Notes: generated by a model not told the origin, from the letters alone. A DNA stretch of 64,000 nt from Lotus japonicus (GCF_012489685.1 NC_080045.1:8581648-8645647), one strand, 5' to 3'; positions 1-11,043 are shown, counted from the stretch's first letter. Translations and numbers: made by a program.

Positions 1-81
1 TCTCTCTCTTACTCTCTCTCTCTAGCACAATCTCTCTACCCTTAGGTACTATACCTTTCCTCAATGTTCATTCCCAGAACA
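1..81 (+). repeat. 3' end of the 5' LTR
   Basis: This 81 bp is identical to 3807-3887. It starts with a CT-rich stretch and ends in the canonical CA. The rest of this LTR lies left of the window. Confidence 0.85.
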
Positions 82-215
82 TTTTCAATATGACTTACAA
101 AATATCCAACGGCGATATAAAAAGCTATGGCGAAAGGTTGCTTAAACATATACGAATGACGGAAAAGTACACTACAAGGTGACAGTAAAAGATAAAAGTA
201 ATGTTAAAAATTACA

Positions 216-2768
216 TTATTCATTGTTTTCTTTCTCCTGTTCTTCTTCTTCCTCTTCTTCTTCAGTCGCTGTCCAGAGGTTTTGGTCAATCAGGGGAGGA
301 TCGTCGGGACCAACCAGTCCTGCGGCGGTTATCTCTTTCATTACTCCCATGGCGCTAAAGTCAAAGTTCGGGTACAAATGTTGGGCCTGATCTTTGGCAA
401 GGTAGAAACCGCGCTCGCGGTTGTCAAGGGCGATGTCAGCGGCTTGTTCCCTCGCCTCAGTGGCTTTGGCCTTCTCCGTCGCCAGCTCGTCCTCTAGACT
501 TTTGATCTTTGCCAGTTGGGAAGCAATCTCAGCATCTTTCGTGGCGAGGGCCTCGGCATGAGTTTCGGTCGCTTTCTTGATCTCCTCGGACGTAGCCTGC
601 ATCACCGCCTCCATGTCAGATTTCGCCAAGGCCAAGGACTCCGCAGACTTTTTCTCTTGCTCCGCCAACGCCTTTTTCACTAACTCCAGCTCAGCGCGCA
701 GTATGGCAAGCTCTGACTCCTTAGCAATCAGCACCTCGCCTCGGGCGATCAAGTCCTTCTCAGCTTGCTCTTTTTCCTTCTTGCAAGCTTGAAGGCTTGC
801 ATCAAGCTCATCTGCTTCTTCCTTCATCAGCGCCAGCTGATCCTCCAGCTCGCCAATTTTAATCCCCGCCGTGCCAATCATCTTGTCGGCATAGACTTTG
901 TCTTTTCCTGCCTGCGTCGCCAGTTTGTCGAAACGCTTTTCCCAAGCAGCGGCGGCTTCTTGATGCTTAGCACTTTCGGCCTTCAACCGCTCAGCTTCAA
1001 CGTTGGCGGCATTGAACTTCTCAAACGTGTGAGCAAAGATGCACCCAGCGCGTAGGAGGCAAGCAAGAGTCTCCTCCTTGGTGTCATTCAGGCCCCGACT
1101 CAAAACTTCTTTTTCTATGACGTCACGGTTGAGACCAGCAAGTAAGAATTCTGAGGGTTCAATGGCGTTAAGGAGCATATTATAATAGCTTGAAGAACCG
1201 ACCTCGGGAGCAGGGGCTTGTTCAATTTGAGCCGCTTCAGAGGTAGTGGCAGCGCCAGGACAGGATTTTTCCCCTTGATGAGGCGGGGAAGGCATGGAGC
1301 CCGCATCATGTGTTGAGGGCGGGCTAGGAGGCGCATCTTGGCGAGGGGGAGACTTTGGGGTTTCATTTTCTTTTTCCTTCTCTCTAATAGGAGTGTCGGA
1401 AGACGCAACAGCTTTTGTGGCGTTAACGCCGGCGGAGGCGGCTGTGGCGCCAACAGAGGACTCAGCGGCAACAGCAGCGGTCGCACCGGCGGAGGCAGGA
1501 GTAGAAGCTGGTGCGGCGGTTGGCTCGGTAGCTACGGCGACGGAGGCTTCAGCGACATTTTTGCCTTTAGGCGCAGCAGCAGTGGTGGGCTGAGCGCCAG
1601 GGTTGGATGTGCCGGCGCCGGAGGAGGCTTTGGCCAATCTTCTCCTCTTGGGAGCTTTGGTGCTCTCGGCTTGGTTCTCAGCACCGCCCCGTTTTTTCGC
1701 GTCGCCCTCAGTGTTGAATTTTGGGGAAAAGCGAGCCATTCTCCTCTCGCGGGCCTTCAGGACCTCGGCGTTCGTGAAATTCATATCTTCTGTAACAATA
1801 AAAAAAAAAAAAAAACGATCAGTGACAACATAGGAGTCGAGAAAGGAAATGTCAATAATAAAAGTGAGCTATGGGCAACCTAAGTATTTGGGAGTTCTTG
1901 AGAGGTCAGCGCCCTCAAGGACTGTTGTGCAGTCAAGGATGGGAAGTGGGGCAAGGAGATTAAGAAAGGCTTTATCGTTGGCGGACAAGGATTCCTCTGA
2001 AGGATCGGTGATCCCGTTGGGCTTCTCCGTCCAGTAAAGAGGAAAGAGGGCGGTCCCGTCTCTGAGGGTGAATGCCTCTGGGTAGGCGGGATGAACCGCC
2101 ACACGGAAGTACTTTCGTGCGAAGGAGGACTTCGCGTTACTTTTGTGAGGATGCAAACACTTCCGGCCGGCTCGGGCCTTCAAGGAAATCCATCCTTTGT
2201 TTTTGATGGACTTGGGGTCGACGTCGTAAAGGTAGAAGAAACTGGTGGGGGATGGGGCGATGCCGACAGCGGCGCTTAGGATTTCAAAACATCGAATGAA
2301 AGCCCAGGCGTTAGGGTGGAGTTGACAGGGAGCCGCGTTGATGTCGCGGAGGACGGTTTGGACAAAGGGCGAGAAAGGAAGCCTGATTCCAAGCTCGCTA
2401 AACATGTATTCGTACGCAAAGAAAAAATGGGATCTCTTTACGTCGCCGTCTGGCTTGTGAAGCCAGGGGCGATCCCCGGGACTGCAAACCCAGATCCTGA
2501 GTTTGGCGTTAAACTCATCGTCATTGGACAAGCCACCCAGGGAGTTCACGAATTGCACAATGGGATCGCTGTCTTGGAAGATGGAAGGTTGATCTATAGC
2601 CTCGTGTTTGGGGGCTACTTGGACTGGAAGGGGCAGAGTGGCGTAGGTTTTTAGTCGGTGAGCTGGGATCTCCGGAACCTCTAAACGGAGGCCGCCGGCA
2701 GCGGTGGAGTCAGGGTCGCTTTCGGAGGAGGAAGAAGAGTGATTAGGGGAGGTAGGGTTTGAAGCCAT
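216..2768 (-). CDS. Antisense element-borne gene: Transposase_28-like domain plus long coiled coil, two exons
   Basis: I read two exons, 2768-1880 and 1789-216, joined over a 90-nt intron (GT at 1879-1878, AG at 1791-1790, poly-T tract before the acceptor). The phase is preserved and gives about 820 residues. After a Ser-rich start, residues 115-180 contain LGIRLPFSPF and QLHPNAWAFIRCFEIL. These resemble PF04195 (Transposase_28, 'putative gypsy type transposon'). Exon 2 starts basic (KRRRLAK), runs through Ala/Thr/Pro-rich sequence into a long Ala/Glu/Lys coiled coil, and ends in a Glu-rich tail. The start at 2768 is chosen because the domain-bearing part begins there and a TATA box lies about 220 nt upstream. 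The frame is also open upstream to 3350. Function is unknown; such ORFs occur in Tat-lineage retrotransposons. The splice junction is my reading and has no transcript support. Confidence 0.7.
1790..1879 (-). other. Predicted 90-nt intron of the antisense gene
   Basis: On the minus strand the donor reads TTAG/GTTGCC. The acceptor reads TTGTTACAG/AAGATATG after a run of about 17 T. Joining the flanks keeps the reading frame (Leu-Glu-Asp-Met across the junction). Without splicing, exon 1 stops at 1869. Confidence 0.7.
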
Positions 2769-2983
2769 TTTTAGAAGACAGTGAAGTGAAAGAAAGGAAA
2801 AGATAGGTATGTGTGCGATGTAAAGATAAGGACAGTGGGACTCACCGGAGTAGGATGTGAAGAGTGGGTAGCGGAAAGGGTGATAAGCGACGGCTCCGGA
2901 GCGGAAGTGGACAGAGGGAGTTTGGTAAGCGATTAGGGAAGTAAAGAGGGGTCTCGGAAAGGGATGACAGTGGGGAAGAAGGG

Positions 2984-2991
2984 TTTTTATA
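2984..2991 (-). promoter_or_regulatory. TATA box for the antisense gene
   Basis: TATAAAAA on the minus strand, in the context CCTATAAAAACCC, about 220 nt upstream of the chosen ATG. It is a plausible core promoter that would let this gene be expressed independently of the LTR. No expression evidence is available here. Confidence 0.5.
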
Positions 2992-3731
2992 GGAGAAGGG
3001 GAGAAGCTGGAAGGGTGACGCGTGTTGGACGCGTGTGGAAGGTTGGAAGTCATGATGGTTTTGGGGAGGTGGGTCACGTGCAATGGGGAGTTACTGCGCA
3101 CGATGGGACGGTTATGAAAGGTGAAGTGACGGTTCCGGAGAAAGAGGGAAATTGATGTAACCAACACATCACGTGGGGCAGCCACGTGAGGCAGATAGAG
3201 ATTTGAAAGGGTTTTAAAATAAGGGAAAGCGCGAAAAGCCTCGCCACCATAAGGATCAAACACCATCGCCTGACGGGTGACACCAACAACAAAGTTCAGT
3301 CGCTCGCCTGCCACCTTTCCCGCCGGCGAGCGATCATACACCTGCTCCAACTTATCGCCAATACGAAGTAGTCGTTCTCGCCGCTTGCGGACTTGTGGAC
3401 TTGCCAGCTCGGATTGCTCGTCAAGTCAGTGTACTGGGTAACCGAAAATGCTAGTTTCCTTTTGCTCACGCCATGTTGGCGATATAGTTTATTTCTCTTT
3501 TCTCAAGCCATGTTGGCAGTGTAGATTCCGGTGTACAATAAGACATGTAAAAGCATTTAAAAGACACACTTAGCTCTCATACCTCGAGCTCGGTGTCTTG
3601 TGGACTAGTGGACTGGGCGAGCCCCTAGAGGGGCAACGCCCAGCATGTATCTCGCCCTGAGGCAGGGCCCTGGCCTTCAGATGGGCCTTGACCTCGGAGG
3701 CCCAATTGGCCCAATAGGTAGTACCCAAGCT

Positions 3732-3739
3732 CTATAAAT
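3732..3739 (+). promoter_or_regulatory. LTR TATA box
   Basis: CTATAAATA in the right LTR, about 150 bp before the LTR end. It defines the plus strand as the retroelement's genomic RNA strand. Confidence 0.6.
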
Positions 3740-3806
3740 AGGAGGTAGTTATCAAGTGTAAGGCACTTTTGGCTCATTTGATGAAATAACACATGAAATT
3801 CTGCAT

Positions 3807-3887
3807 TCTCTCTCTTACTCTCTCTCTCTAGCACAATCTCTCTACCCTTAGGTACTATACCTTTCCTCAATGTTCATTCCCAGAACA
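3807..3887 (+). repeat. 3' end of the 3' LTR
   Basis: This is an exact copy of bases 1-81. The LTR must begin further upstream, before the TATA box at 3732. Its start cannot be fixed because the other LTR is cut by the window edge. Confidence 0.85.
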
Positions 3888-4241
3888 ACTATGACTAGTT
3901 ACTGGAAAAAAACTTGTACGTGGGTACTCTTGCTATCACCCCTATACAGAGTTCCACCATCATATTCTTTCAATTTTTCAGAATTTATGATTGTGGAGTA
4001 TGTATTTTTTTTTGTTACATCGAAAATTGACAAAAAAACAAACGACTAAGGAACACCTAAACGATCCTCCATGATGAGGATCTCCTCCCATGGGGGATTA
4101 ATCAGCACGTTGAGCGGAGAACTTGGAGATGAAGCTCCCTTCCTAGCTAGCCAATCTGATGGACGATTGTAATCTCTATCAATACGAGCAAGCGAAATGT
4201 CCCAGTTACGACTCAGAAGGCCTGAGATTTCCTCCATAATA

Positions 4242-6128
4242 CACTACCAGAAAACAGTCATTTAGCGACGGACCAAATCGGTCGCTAAATGGGCTAAATC
4301 GGTCGCTAAAACTGTTAGCGACCGATTTAGCGACTGAATTTCATTGGTTGGTATTACTTAAGTCGCTAAAATTAGCGACCGATTTAGCGACTGACTTTGC
4401 CACCAATGTAGCGACCGATTTGTAGCAACCGTTTTAGCTACTAATTTAGCGACGGAATTTAGCGACTGATTTAGCGACGAAATTTAGCGACTGATTTAGC
4501 AACGGAATGTAGCAACGGAATTTAGCGACTGATTTAACGACGGAATTTAGCGATTGATTTTGCGACGGTTCCAGCCATAATATAGCGACGGATTTTGCGA
4601 CAGATTTAGAAAGTTAGTGACGAGTTCAGTGACGGAAATATATATAAAATTAACAATAATAATCTGTTTTGCGACGAATTTCTTTTACTATTAAAAATAT
4701 GAATATAACCATAATCATCAAAATGATAGGAAACAACAAAACACACAATTTTAACATATCCACAAATTCATCACTGAATCATCACAAAAAGTATACCATG
4801 AACTACTTAAACTAGTCTAGTAGTTACAAAATAGTCTATTACATTATACTTAGTCTAATACATTGATAAAGAAACAAAGCTTGACAAAGTTTTCATCCAG
4901 AAGCACCAAGATCCTCCTCATTCTATGACTCCTCAGTTTCTGACTCCTCTTGATTTGTGCTTGGCATTGGTGGTTGTTGCATCCTTTCTTCCATCATTTG
5001 TATTACCATTCTTTGAGTCTCCTCCAATAATGTGTTTCTCAATTGATCAAATTCTGATCTTCTTACCCATTCAGATGATGAAGAACATGAGCCATGATAC
5101 TGTTTATTGATAACAGTAGACTCCAATCCCAACCCATATATTCTACCTTTTTTAACCCCAACCACTTCACGCCACACATTTAACTCATTCGGGGGAGGAA
5201 GATTTTGCTCAGATGCTCTTTGTGTCTTATCTTCCATTTCACGCACAAATGTACCCTGTTAGCAAGAATTAGTTACAATATAATCAACCATGAACTCTCT
5301 TTTACAATACCTAACCTACATTCCATAATTTCAGGCACAACCTTGTATGAGCAGCAAAGACAAAAACACTAAAAGATGTCACAAGAGCCCAACAAATCCA
5401 TAAATATTTGTCCCATAGACTAGTCCAATACAATTCATGTATATTAAATTAAAGAAGAGTTTAGAATACCATACATCTACATGCTCTGATTTCTTATCCA
5501 CAAATGTACCATCCTTGCGTTGATGTGTATGGCGAAACGACATAATTAGCGACGGATTAGCGACTGAAACTTCCGTCGCTAAATATAGAAATTTTAAAAC
5601 AAATAACAAGGAACACTTATCGACCGAGTTAGCGACTTACACATTAGCAGCTGAACTAACGACCGATCACTTAGAAACCGATATGCCCGTCGCTAAACAT
5701 AGAAAATATTTTAGAAGGGTAACAACGTTCAACTTAGCGACTGAAATAGCGACGGAAACATTAGCAACCGAATATTCGGTCGCTAATAAATAGAATTGTA
5801 AATAATTTAGCCACTGAATAATTAGCGACGGAAACTTCCGTCGCTAACTTAAGAAATACAAAAGTGTAAAAGTAATTAGCGACGGATATATCGGTCGCTA
5901 AAATATCTGTCGCTAAAACAGTCGCTATCTTATTTTTTTATTTTTTATTATATAGTTTAGCGACGGAATATTCAGTCGCTATTATTTCCGTCGCTAAATC
6001 AGTCGCTAATAAGTCAAACTTGAGACATGACCAAAATATCATGGCTTCCGTCGCAACATCGGTCGCTAATTGTGACTGAAATAATTCGGTCGCTAAAGCC
6101 GTCGTTAAACAGCGAATTTCTGGTAGTG
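4242..6128. mobile_element. Non-autonomous CACTA (En/Spm) transposon, 1,887 bp
   Basis: The termini are CACTACCAGAAA and its inverse TTTCTGGTAGTG. The target duplication is ATA on both sides (4239-4241, 6129-6131). Subterminal regions (about 4260-4640 and 5540-6120) are packed with variants of TTAGCGACGGA and TCGGTCGCTAAA in both orientations, as expected for transposase-binding repeats of CACTA elements. The middle holds a short remnant of the Transposase_24-type ORF on the minus strand. No TNP2-type transposase is present, so it would depend on a partner for movement. Confidence 0.93.
4923..5609 (-). pseudogene. Remnant of a Ptta/En/Spm Transposase_24-type protein
   Basis: Two minus-strand segments resemble PF03004 (plant Ptta/En/Spm transposase). 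One is around 5540-5475 (HTHQRKDGTFVDKKSEHVD). The other is 5265-4923, beginning at a possible acceptor (AACAG/GG) with GTFVREMEDKTQ, then WREVVGVKKGRIYGLG, and ending in an acidic tail. The gap between them is probably an intron. The N-terminal part of the usual protein is missing, so this is a truncated passenger of the CACTA element. Whether a short product is still made cannot be told from sequence. Confidence 0.7.
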
Positions 6129-6257
6129 ATAGGGAGGAAGTGCCTACTCTCCTCATCTCTCAAAGACTGAAGAAGCTTTGCACAATCAACGTTGCAAATT
6201 ACTCGACGGAATCCACGGTCCCAGATCAACAACAGCCCTAGCTTTAGCGAATAAGTC

Positions 6258-7985
6258 GTGGAGTATGTCTTTTGCAATACACACTATTTAAGTGTGGCGT
6301 GTATTATTATTAATATTATACATTTTAGACTTTTACACTCGTAATTTTTAGACTTTTCCCCTTCCTCTCCTTCTCCCTCCTACTCTACTCTCTTCTCACT
6401 TCAACAATCTCCAACAGCACCCACAAACACCATCAGCCACAACCCAAGTGAGATAGCCCCCTGATAGCCCTCTGACACCACAAATCAAAACCCAAGAAGA
6501 GTCTCCAACGACTAACTACGAACATACCATATCAACTAGTCATCACCACTACTCTTTGCGTATGAGGTGTACAACCACCACCATCAAATGGGAGAGTGGC
6601 AGATCTGGTGTGAAGAGTTGCAGATCTGGTCTGGCAGATCCAATCCGGCAAACGACAGCGAGGAACGACGGTGAAGAAATCTGGGTGGTGGTGTATCCGG
6701 TTCTCTTCTTCATCTCCTCTCTGTTTGGTTGAGGTTTGGAGTTTATGTTGTGGGTTGTGTTGGAGGCTGAGATGGGTGTTTCTTGGTTATTGGTGGTTTA
6801 GTGGCAGAGGAAGGTTGGTTGGGAAGAAGAGGCTGACATTAACATTTTTACCCTCACTTCTTGGTGATTAAATGCCAAGTTCTCGTTGTGCTCATGTTCT
6901 CTATTCTCCCAAGGGTTTCTTCAGATCTTCACTTCCAACTCATGTTCTCTTTTCTTCAGATATTCAAAAACCACAAGGGTTTCTCCATGCCCATGCTCGC
7001 TGTGCATAAATCTTCCAGGTACTCGTTGATGGCCGATTCATCAAAGGAGGAAAGTGGGTCATGATAGAGTCACAAGTTTGGGATTTTGACAGAGTCACGG
7101 TTTGGAGCAAATCCACGGGTGCTTGAAATTTGGGATTTGACGGAAACCATTATGGTTTGGGATCTAGCAGCTCTTGCAATTATAGGGTGTGAAAAAAGAT
7201 GAAGAAGTGATGAAGATTTTTTTTTTGTTACACAGGAAAATTAAGAAGTGATGAAGATGACTTGAAATAATCTGGTCATTGATGAAAGATAAAATTAGAA
7301 ATTATGTATTTTGTTTTATTTTTTAATTAATAAGAGAAAGAATTTTACATTTCCCCCTCCCCCTTTACCACCCATTCAATCCTAACCGTTCAGTTAAAGA
7401 ATATTCTAAAATTCTTTGATCTAACGGTGCTTAAACCTAGTGCACTGATGGTCCAAAAAAAATTCTCCACCCTAGTGGGCACCAGTATTTACATTTGATC
7501 TTAAACTAGAGTAGTATATGTCCACATCTAGTACACTATCTTGTATATTTGTGTATGGTAAGTAATAATATTAAAAAAAAGATGAAACTAATAAAACTAA
7601 ATAATGTAAATTTATAAATATCCATGTAAATTTTTGTGAAAATGTTATTCTAAATGAATTTTTTTAATTAATATTTTAAAATGAATATGAAATGTCTAGT
7701 GAGAGATTATAACTTTTGAATCGTGGGGTAGTTATATTCTCTTTTGATTTTAATGAAGGTATTCATAGTCGATAGTCGTGAGATAAATTAATTGTTATAC
7801 GGTCAGCGTACTAAGAGATAATAAGCTGACGAAAGAGTTTTTGATTTTCCATTTATGAAAATTGAGAATCAAACCTTCAATTATTTATTGAAGCGACAAA
7901 GTGTAAAACCACTAGGTCAACTCACTTAGTTTTATAAGGACAACGTACATACACATATTTATAAACAAGAAGGTTAATGAAATAT
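6258..7985. other. Intergenic, no supported gene
   Basis: AT-rich flanks surround a mixed middle (6360-7060) with CT-rich stretches and short ORFs that show no recognisable domain. Two partly similar stretches near 6870-6990 (around CTCATGTTCTCT and CAAGGGTTTCT) suggest old local duplication. The only structured feature is the micro-insertion at 7218-7242. Confidence 0.5.
7218..7242 (-). mobile_element. 25-bp micro-retroinsertion with 16-bp target duplication
   Basis: The perfect repeat AAGAAGTGATGAAGAT at 7202-7217 and 7243-7258 flanks 25 bp. On the minus strand the insert reads AATTTTCCTGTGTAAC followed by nine A. That is the same kind of 3' tail as the LINE at 4004 (GATGTAAC-An). It fits an insertion that copied only the tail of a LINE-type RNA. 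Confidence 0.75.
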
Positions 7986-9131
7986 TTTTTTTTTTGATAC
8001 ATCGGAAGATTAACAAGTAAATAAAACGAACTAACTAAACCCAATAATGTCCTTCAACAGAAGGACTTCAAGCTCCGGGGAGGGGGTAGCCAACGCACTG
8101 TAGCCAGCAACGGGGAGAAGAGACCCTATCTTCGCCAGACAATCTGCTACCATGTTCACGTCTCGACAGCACCAAAAAAGCTCCACTCGCCAGTTCCTTG
8201 TCATTAAAGCATGGATTTCACGCAGCACCCACCCATGGGCATGAAAGCTTGCACGGCTAGGGTCAGCTATCGCATCAATCAATTCTTTGCAGTCAGAGTT
8301 GCAAACCAGCTTACGAGTACCGTTGTCCCAAGCTAACCGGAGACCATCCCTCAACGCGAGCGCCTCAGCAAGGAAGGAGCAGCTAGCAGCTTCCAAATAT
8401 TGAGATATGAAGCCATTAACCCACTTCCCCGAAGAGTCTCGAAGCACGCCACCACCTCCCATGACAATCGCATCTTCTCTATAGCTCCCGTCACTATTAA
8501 GCTTCAAGAACTCTGGAGAAGGAGGTTGCCACCTATCAATGAGAAGGTGATTATCACTATGAATCAGATCAGGTTCCAAAATGCGAGTTACATCATCATG
8601 CTCATGGCATAACCTCCTCCAAGCACAATCCAACGACCAAGGGTGAGGATCCAATATCATGTTACACCGCCATTTCCAAACGTTCCACAAACCAACCAGA
8701 AAACGAGTAGCATGGCTGCCACGAGCCTGGGATTGGATCCAGGATGAGAGTTCCAAATTCCAAAAATCTTTCCAAGCCCAAGCGCCAAGCTTTCCCCAAA
8801 GCTCCTTCGAGTGAGGGCAGTCACGCAAACCATGAAGCTCATCTTCACGAGGACCAGAACAACGAGTGCAAGCTTCAGAGGAGGCCAAATTGCAGCGAAA
8901 GCGATTAGTGTTGACAGGCAGAGCGTCGTGCAAGCAAAGCCAGACAAAGACACGAATCTTTTCCGGGACAACAAGCTTCCAAACCCACGACCAGTTCTGG
9001 ACAGCTGCTGGCAATGGTGTGCGATCCCGAAGCCAACGATACCCCTCCCTTACGGTGTACCTTCCATCATTAGTATGGTTCCAAGTAAAAGCTTTGTAGG
9101 AGCAATTTTTACTTGATGAAAAAAAAAACAC
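7986..9131 (-). mobile_element. 5'-truncated L1-like LINE, 3' portion
   Basis: The A-tail is at 7986-7996 (as T on this strand), preceded on the minus strand by TTAATCTTCCGATGTATC. The coding part runs to about 9131, where the homology ends abruptly. I could not find a clean target duplication (TTAATGAAA against TTGATGAAA is imperfect), so the 5' edge is approximate. Confidence 0.8.
8031..9131 (-). pseudogene. LINE ORF2 C-terminus: zinc-binding RT region (zf-RVT) and RNase H-like domain
   Basis: The 366-residue open frame is the last part of a LINE reverse transcriptase polyprotein. The N-terminal half has the zf-RVT pattern: YTVREGYRWL, VPEKIRVFVWL, then CTRCSGPREDELHGLRDCPHS with Cys/His ligands. 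From about residue 220 follows an RVT_3 RNase H-like domain, LKLNSDGSYREDAIVMGGGGVLRD, with acidic residues near CNSDCKELIDAI and ending at DVNMVADCLAKIG. The endonuclease and reverse transcriptase core are missing through 5' truncation. The frame is still open, which suggests a fairly recent insertion. Without promoter or start it is not expected to act as a gene. Confidence 0.85.
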
Positions 9132-10027
9132 ATAATCTTAGTACTCAAGTATATAGTTAGTGAATTTGTTTTCAAATTTAAGTGGGGCAGCTGCCCCATA
9201 CTCTTCAAGTGCATCCGTCCTTTTGGAAACGTCTATTTCTTAAGAAAAATGGACCCGCACCACCGCTGGGCATATTTGACAAAATTGAGGAATTTTAGAC
9301 CCCATTCAACTGATATGCAGTTCCCTTTCAGTTTTTATAATGTTTCTTTTATAAAATAATGCCAATTTATTTATTCATATTATTTCAGTAAACATATTAT
9401 TTTCATGGGAAATATATAATTAAAAAATTTGCAAAAACTTATGAATTCTCCACTAGTCAAACGGTGCAGCTAAACCGGATGCATCAAATATTATATTATA
9501 ATTTCAGTAGTTGCTATACCAGAAAATATAAAATAAAATCATTTAAGTCTGATTAGTTCAAAATAACAAATTTATTTTATTTTCAATTTACAAATATTTA
9601 AAGAGCTATTTGTATAAAACAGTGAAAATATTTGTCATAAAATATTATCATTATAAAAGATCTTTTTTATGGTGTAAGAATTAAGAGAGAAAGAGAAATA
9701 AAAACAAAGATATATACCGATTATTAAAAGAAATAAAAAGAAAAGGACAAAACAGCCAATGAATTCAGTTAAGACCGCGTCCTAATTCCGTGGGCTTTCA
9801 AAGGGAAAGGGAAATCAAAACCACAGGTGCACCAAAGGTAGGCACGGGTCATACCAGCCCTCAATTATTATTATTATTTTTTATTATTATAATCTACAAA
9901 ATTTAAACTAAAGTGTCTATTACTAAAACAACAAAATTTCAATATTTTATGATAAAAATTTAAAAGTATTGATTTTCTTTTGAAAGTAAAAAGTATTGAT
10001 AATAAAACGGAGAGGCCCTTCAAAAAA

Positions 10028-10126
10028 TAAATTAAAACGGAGGAATTTACAAGAAATAATATAGGACTCTCCATTTAAACGGGGGGGGGGGGGGTGGTTT
10101 ACAAGAAATAATAGGACTCTCCATTA
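10028..10126. repeat. Imperfect tandem duplication with a G homopolymer
   Basis: A segment containing TTTACAAGAAATAAT and AGGACTCTCCATT occurs twice about 50 bp apart. The second copy is preceded by AAAC and 14 consecutive G (10081-10094) where the first copy has only ACGGAGGAA. Confidence 0.7.
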
Positions 10127-10153
10127 TAAATGACAAATAAGAACCAGCAAGTC

Positions 10154-10172
10154 TTTGACAAAAAAAAAAAAC
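10154..10172 (+). mobile_element. 19-bp micro-retroinsertion with 13-bp target duplication
   Basis: The perfect repeat GAACCAGCAAGTC at 10141-10153 and 10173-10185 flanks TTTGAC followed by twelve A and one C. It has the same layout as the micro-insertions at 7218, 17686, 42812, 46944 and 47211. Confidence 0.65.
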
Positions 10173-10923
10173 GAACCAGCAAGTCAATTGAGTAATTGCT
10201 TTCCATGGCTACACTATAACACTAACAACCAAGGAAGTTTGCCTAAGAATGTTGGTAGGTGAATAAATAAATAACTAAGAGTTAAATACGGTTTTAGTCT
10301 CTCACTTATAAACTTACATGTAATTATCTAAAATGGTAGTATATGAATTCTTTTAATAATTTTTAGTCCTGGAAAAATTGTTCCAACATGCGGAACACAG
10401 TGATTATTGGAAATTCATGAATTATATTAGAGATGTTGCAATATACTCTTTTGTTTGAAATAAGGACATGTGATGTCATAACGCTTATGTGACAATTTTT
10501 TTTCTCAGATCACCGGTCTACATAGAAATCCTAGTCACGTAATGTTCACGTGTATTTTCACATCAAATTTAATCCTTTAAAATTCTTTTTTATCTTTTTT
10601 TTTCTTCTTTCCCCCTCCTCCTCCCATTCTCAACCACTACCCAATCTCCACCACCCCACAACATCCACATCACTATTCATATTTCTTCTATGTAATTATG
10701 CATTTATTTGAGAATTGTTCTAGTCTTCTCTTAAGTCATAAGGTCTGATGACATTGCAGCCGACCCGGCTTTGTGGGTTTATTCTTAAGCAAATACTTTA
10801 TCACATCATTATTTATAAAAAAATCATATTGGTCAATTGAATTTGTGAGTTAGTTATTTACATGAGTCATTTAAACAATCCACAACAAACAATTATTTAA
10901 ACCAATAAAATAAATTAAACAGC

Positions 10924-11043
10924 TCCACGTCACTAATATATACCACTACGTAATCCGTCGGCACATTGGAAGATAGCAAAAACCTCCCAGATTCCAGAAG
11001 CAACAGGTCGACGATGTAGCCCCACCACTAGTTTTAACGTGTC
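10924..11043 (+). promoter_or_regulatory. Candidate ACGT (ABRE/G-box-like) elements upstream of CIPK
   Basis: CCACGTCAC lies near 10925-10933 and AACGTGTC near 11036-11043. The second sits just before the TATA box. ACGTGTC-type motifs are bound by ABF/bZIP factors in ABA and osmotic stress responses (family knowledge). Regulation of this gene is inference only. Confidence 0.35.

Larger units (their letters stand above)
1..3887 (+). mobile_element. Non-autonomous Ty3/gypsy-type LTR element, left end outside the window
   Basis: Bases 1-81 repeat exactly at 3807-3887, and the two copies diverge right after the shared end CCCAGAACA. They are therefore the 3' ends of two LTRs. The LTR TATA box (3732-3739) reads on the plus strand. 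The roughly 3.3 kb between the LTRs holds no gag, protease, reverse transcriptase or integrase. It holds only a two-exon gene on the opposite strand. I see no primer binding site after base 81. Family knowledge: additional antisense ORFs between pol and the 3' LTR are known in Tat-lineage gypsy elements. I infer a derivative that lost gag-pol. Confidence 0.75.
4004..6257 (-). mobile_element. 5'-truncated LINE (L1-like) tail, split by a CACTA insertion
   Basis: The flanking duplication GTGGAGTATGT is at 3993-4003 and 6258-6268. The left edge is a T-run (an A-tail on the minus strand). Next to it are codons of the RNase H-like (RVT_3) C-terminus: 4237-4046 contains DYNRPSDWLARKG, and 6255-6132 contains RGFRRVICNVDCAKLLQSL. 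The two halves join in frame when the CACTA element (4242-6128) and its 3-bp duplication are removed. The remaining LINE piece is about 360 bp, so it was heavily 5'-truncated at insertion. Confidence 0.85.
9132..10920. other. Intergenic AT-rich DNA, no supported gene
   Basis: There are no domain-bearing ORFs. It contains the G-tract duplication near 10028-10126, a micro-insertion at 10154-10172, and otherwise simple AT-rich sequence. The last few hundred bases belong to the upstream region of the CIPK gene. Confidence 0.5.

Noticed and set aside
2769..3350. N-terminal extension of the antisense gene to an upstream Met at 3350
   Set aside because: The added residues are low-complexity and cross the likely TATA box and leader. 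The domain-bearing part starts naturally at 2768.
6671..7064. Small ORFs as host genes
   Set aside because: No domain, no plausible codon bias, and they lie in a patch of locally repeated sequence.
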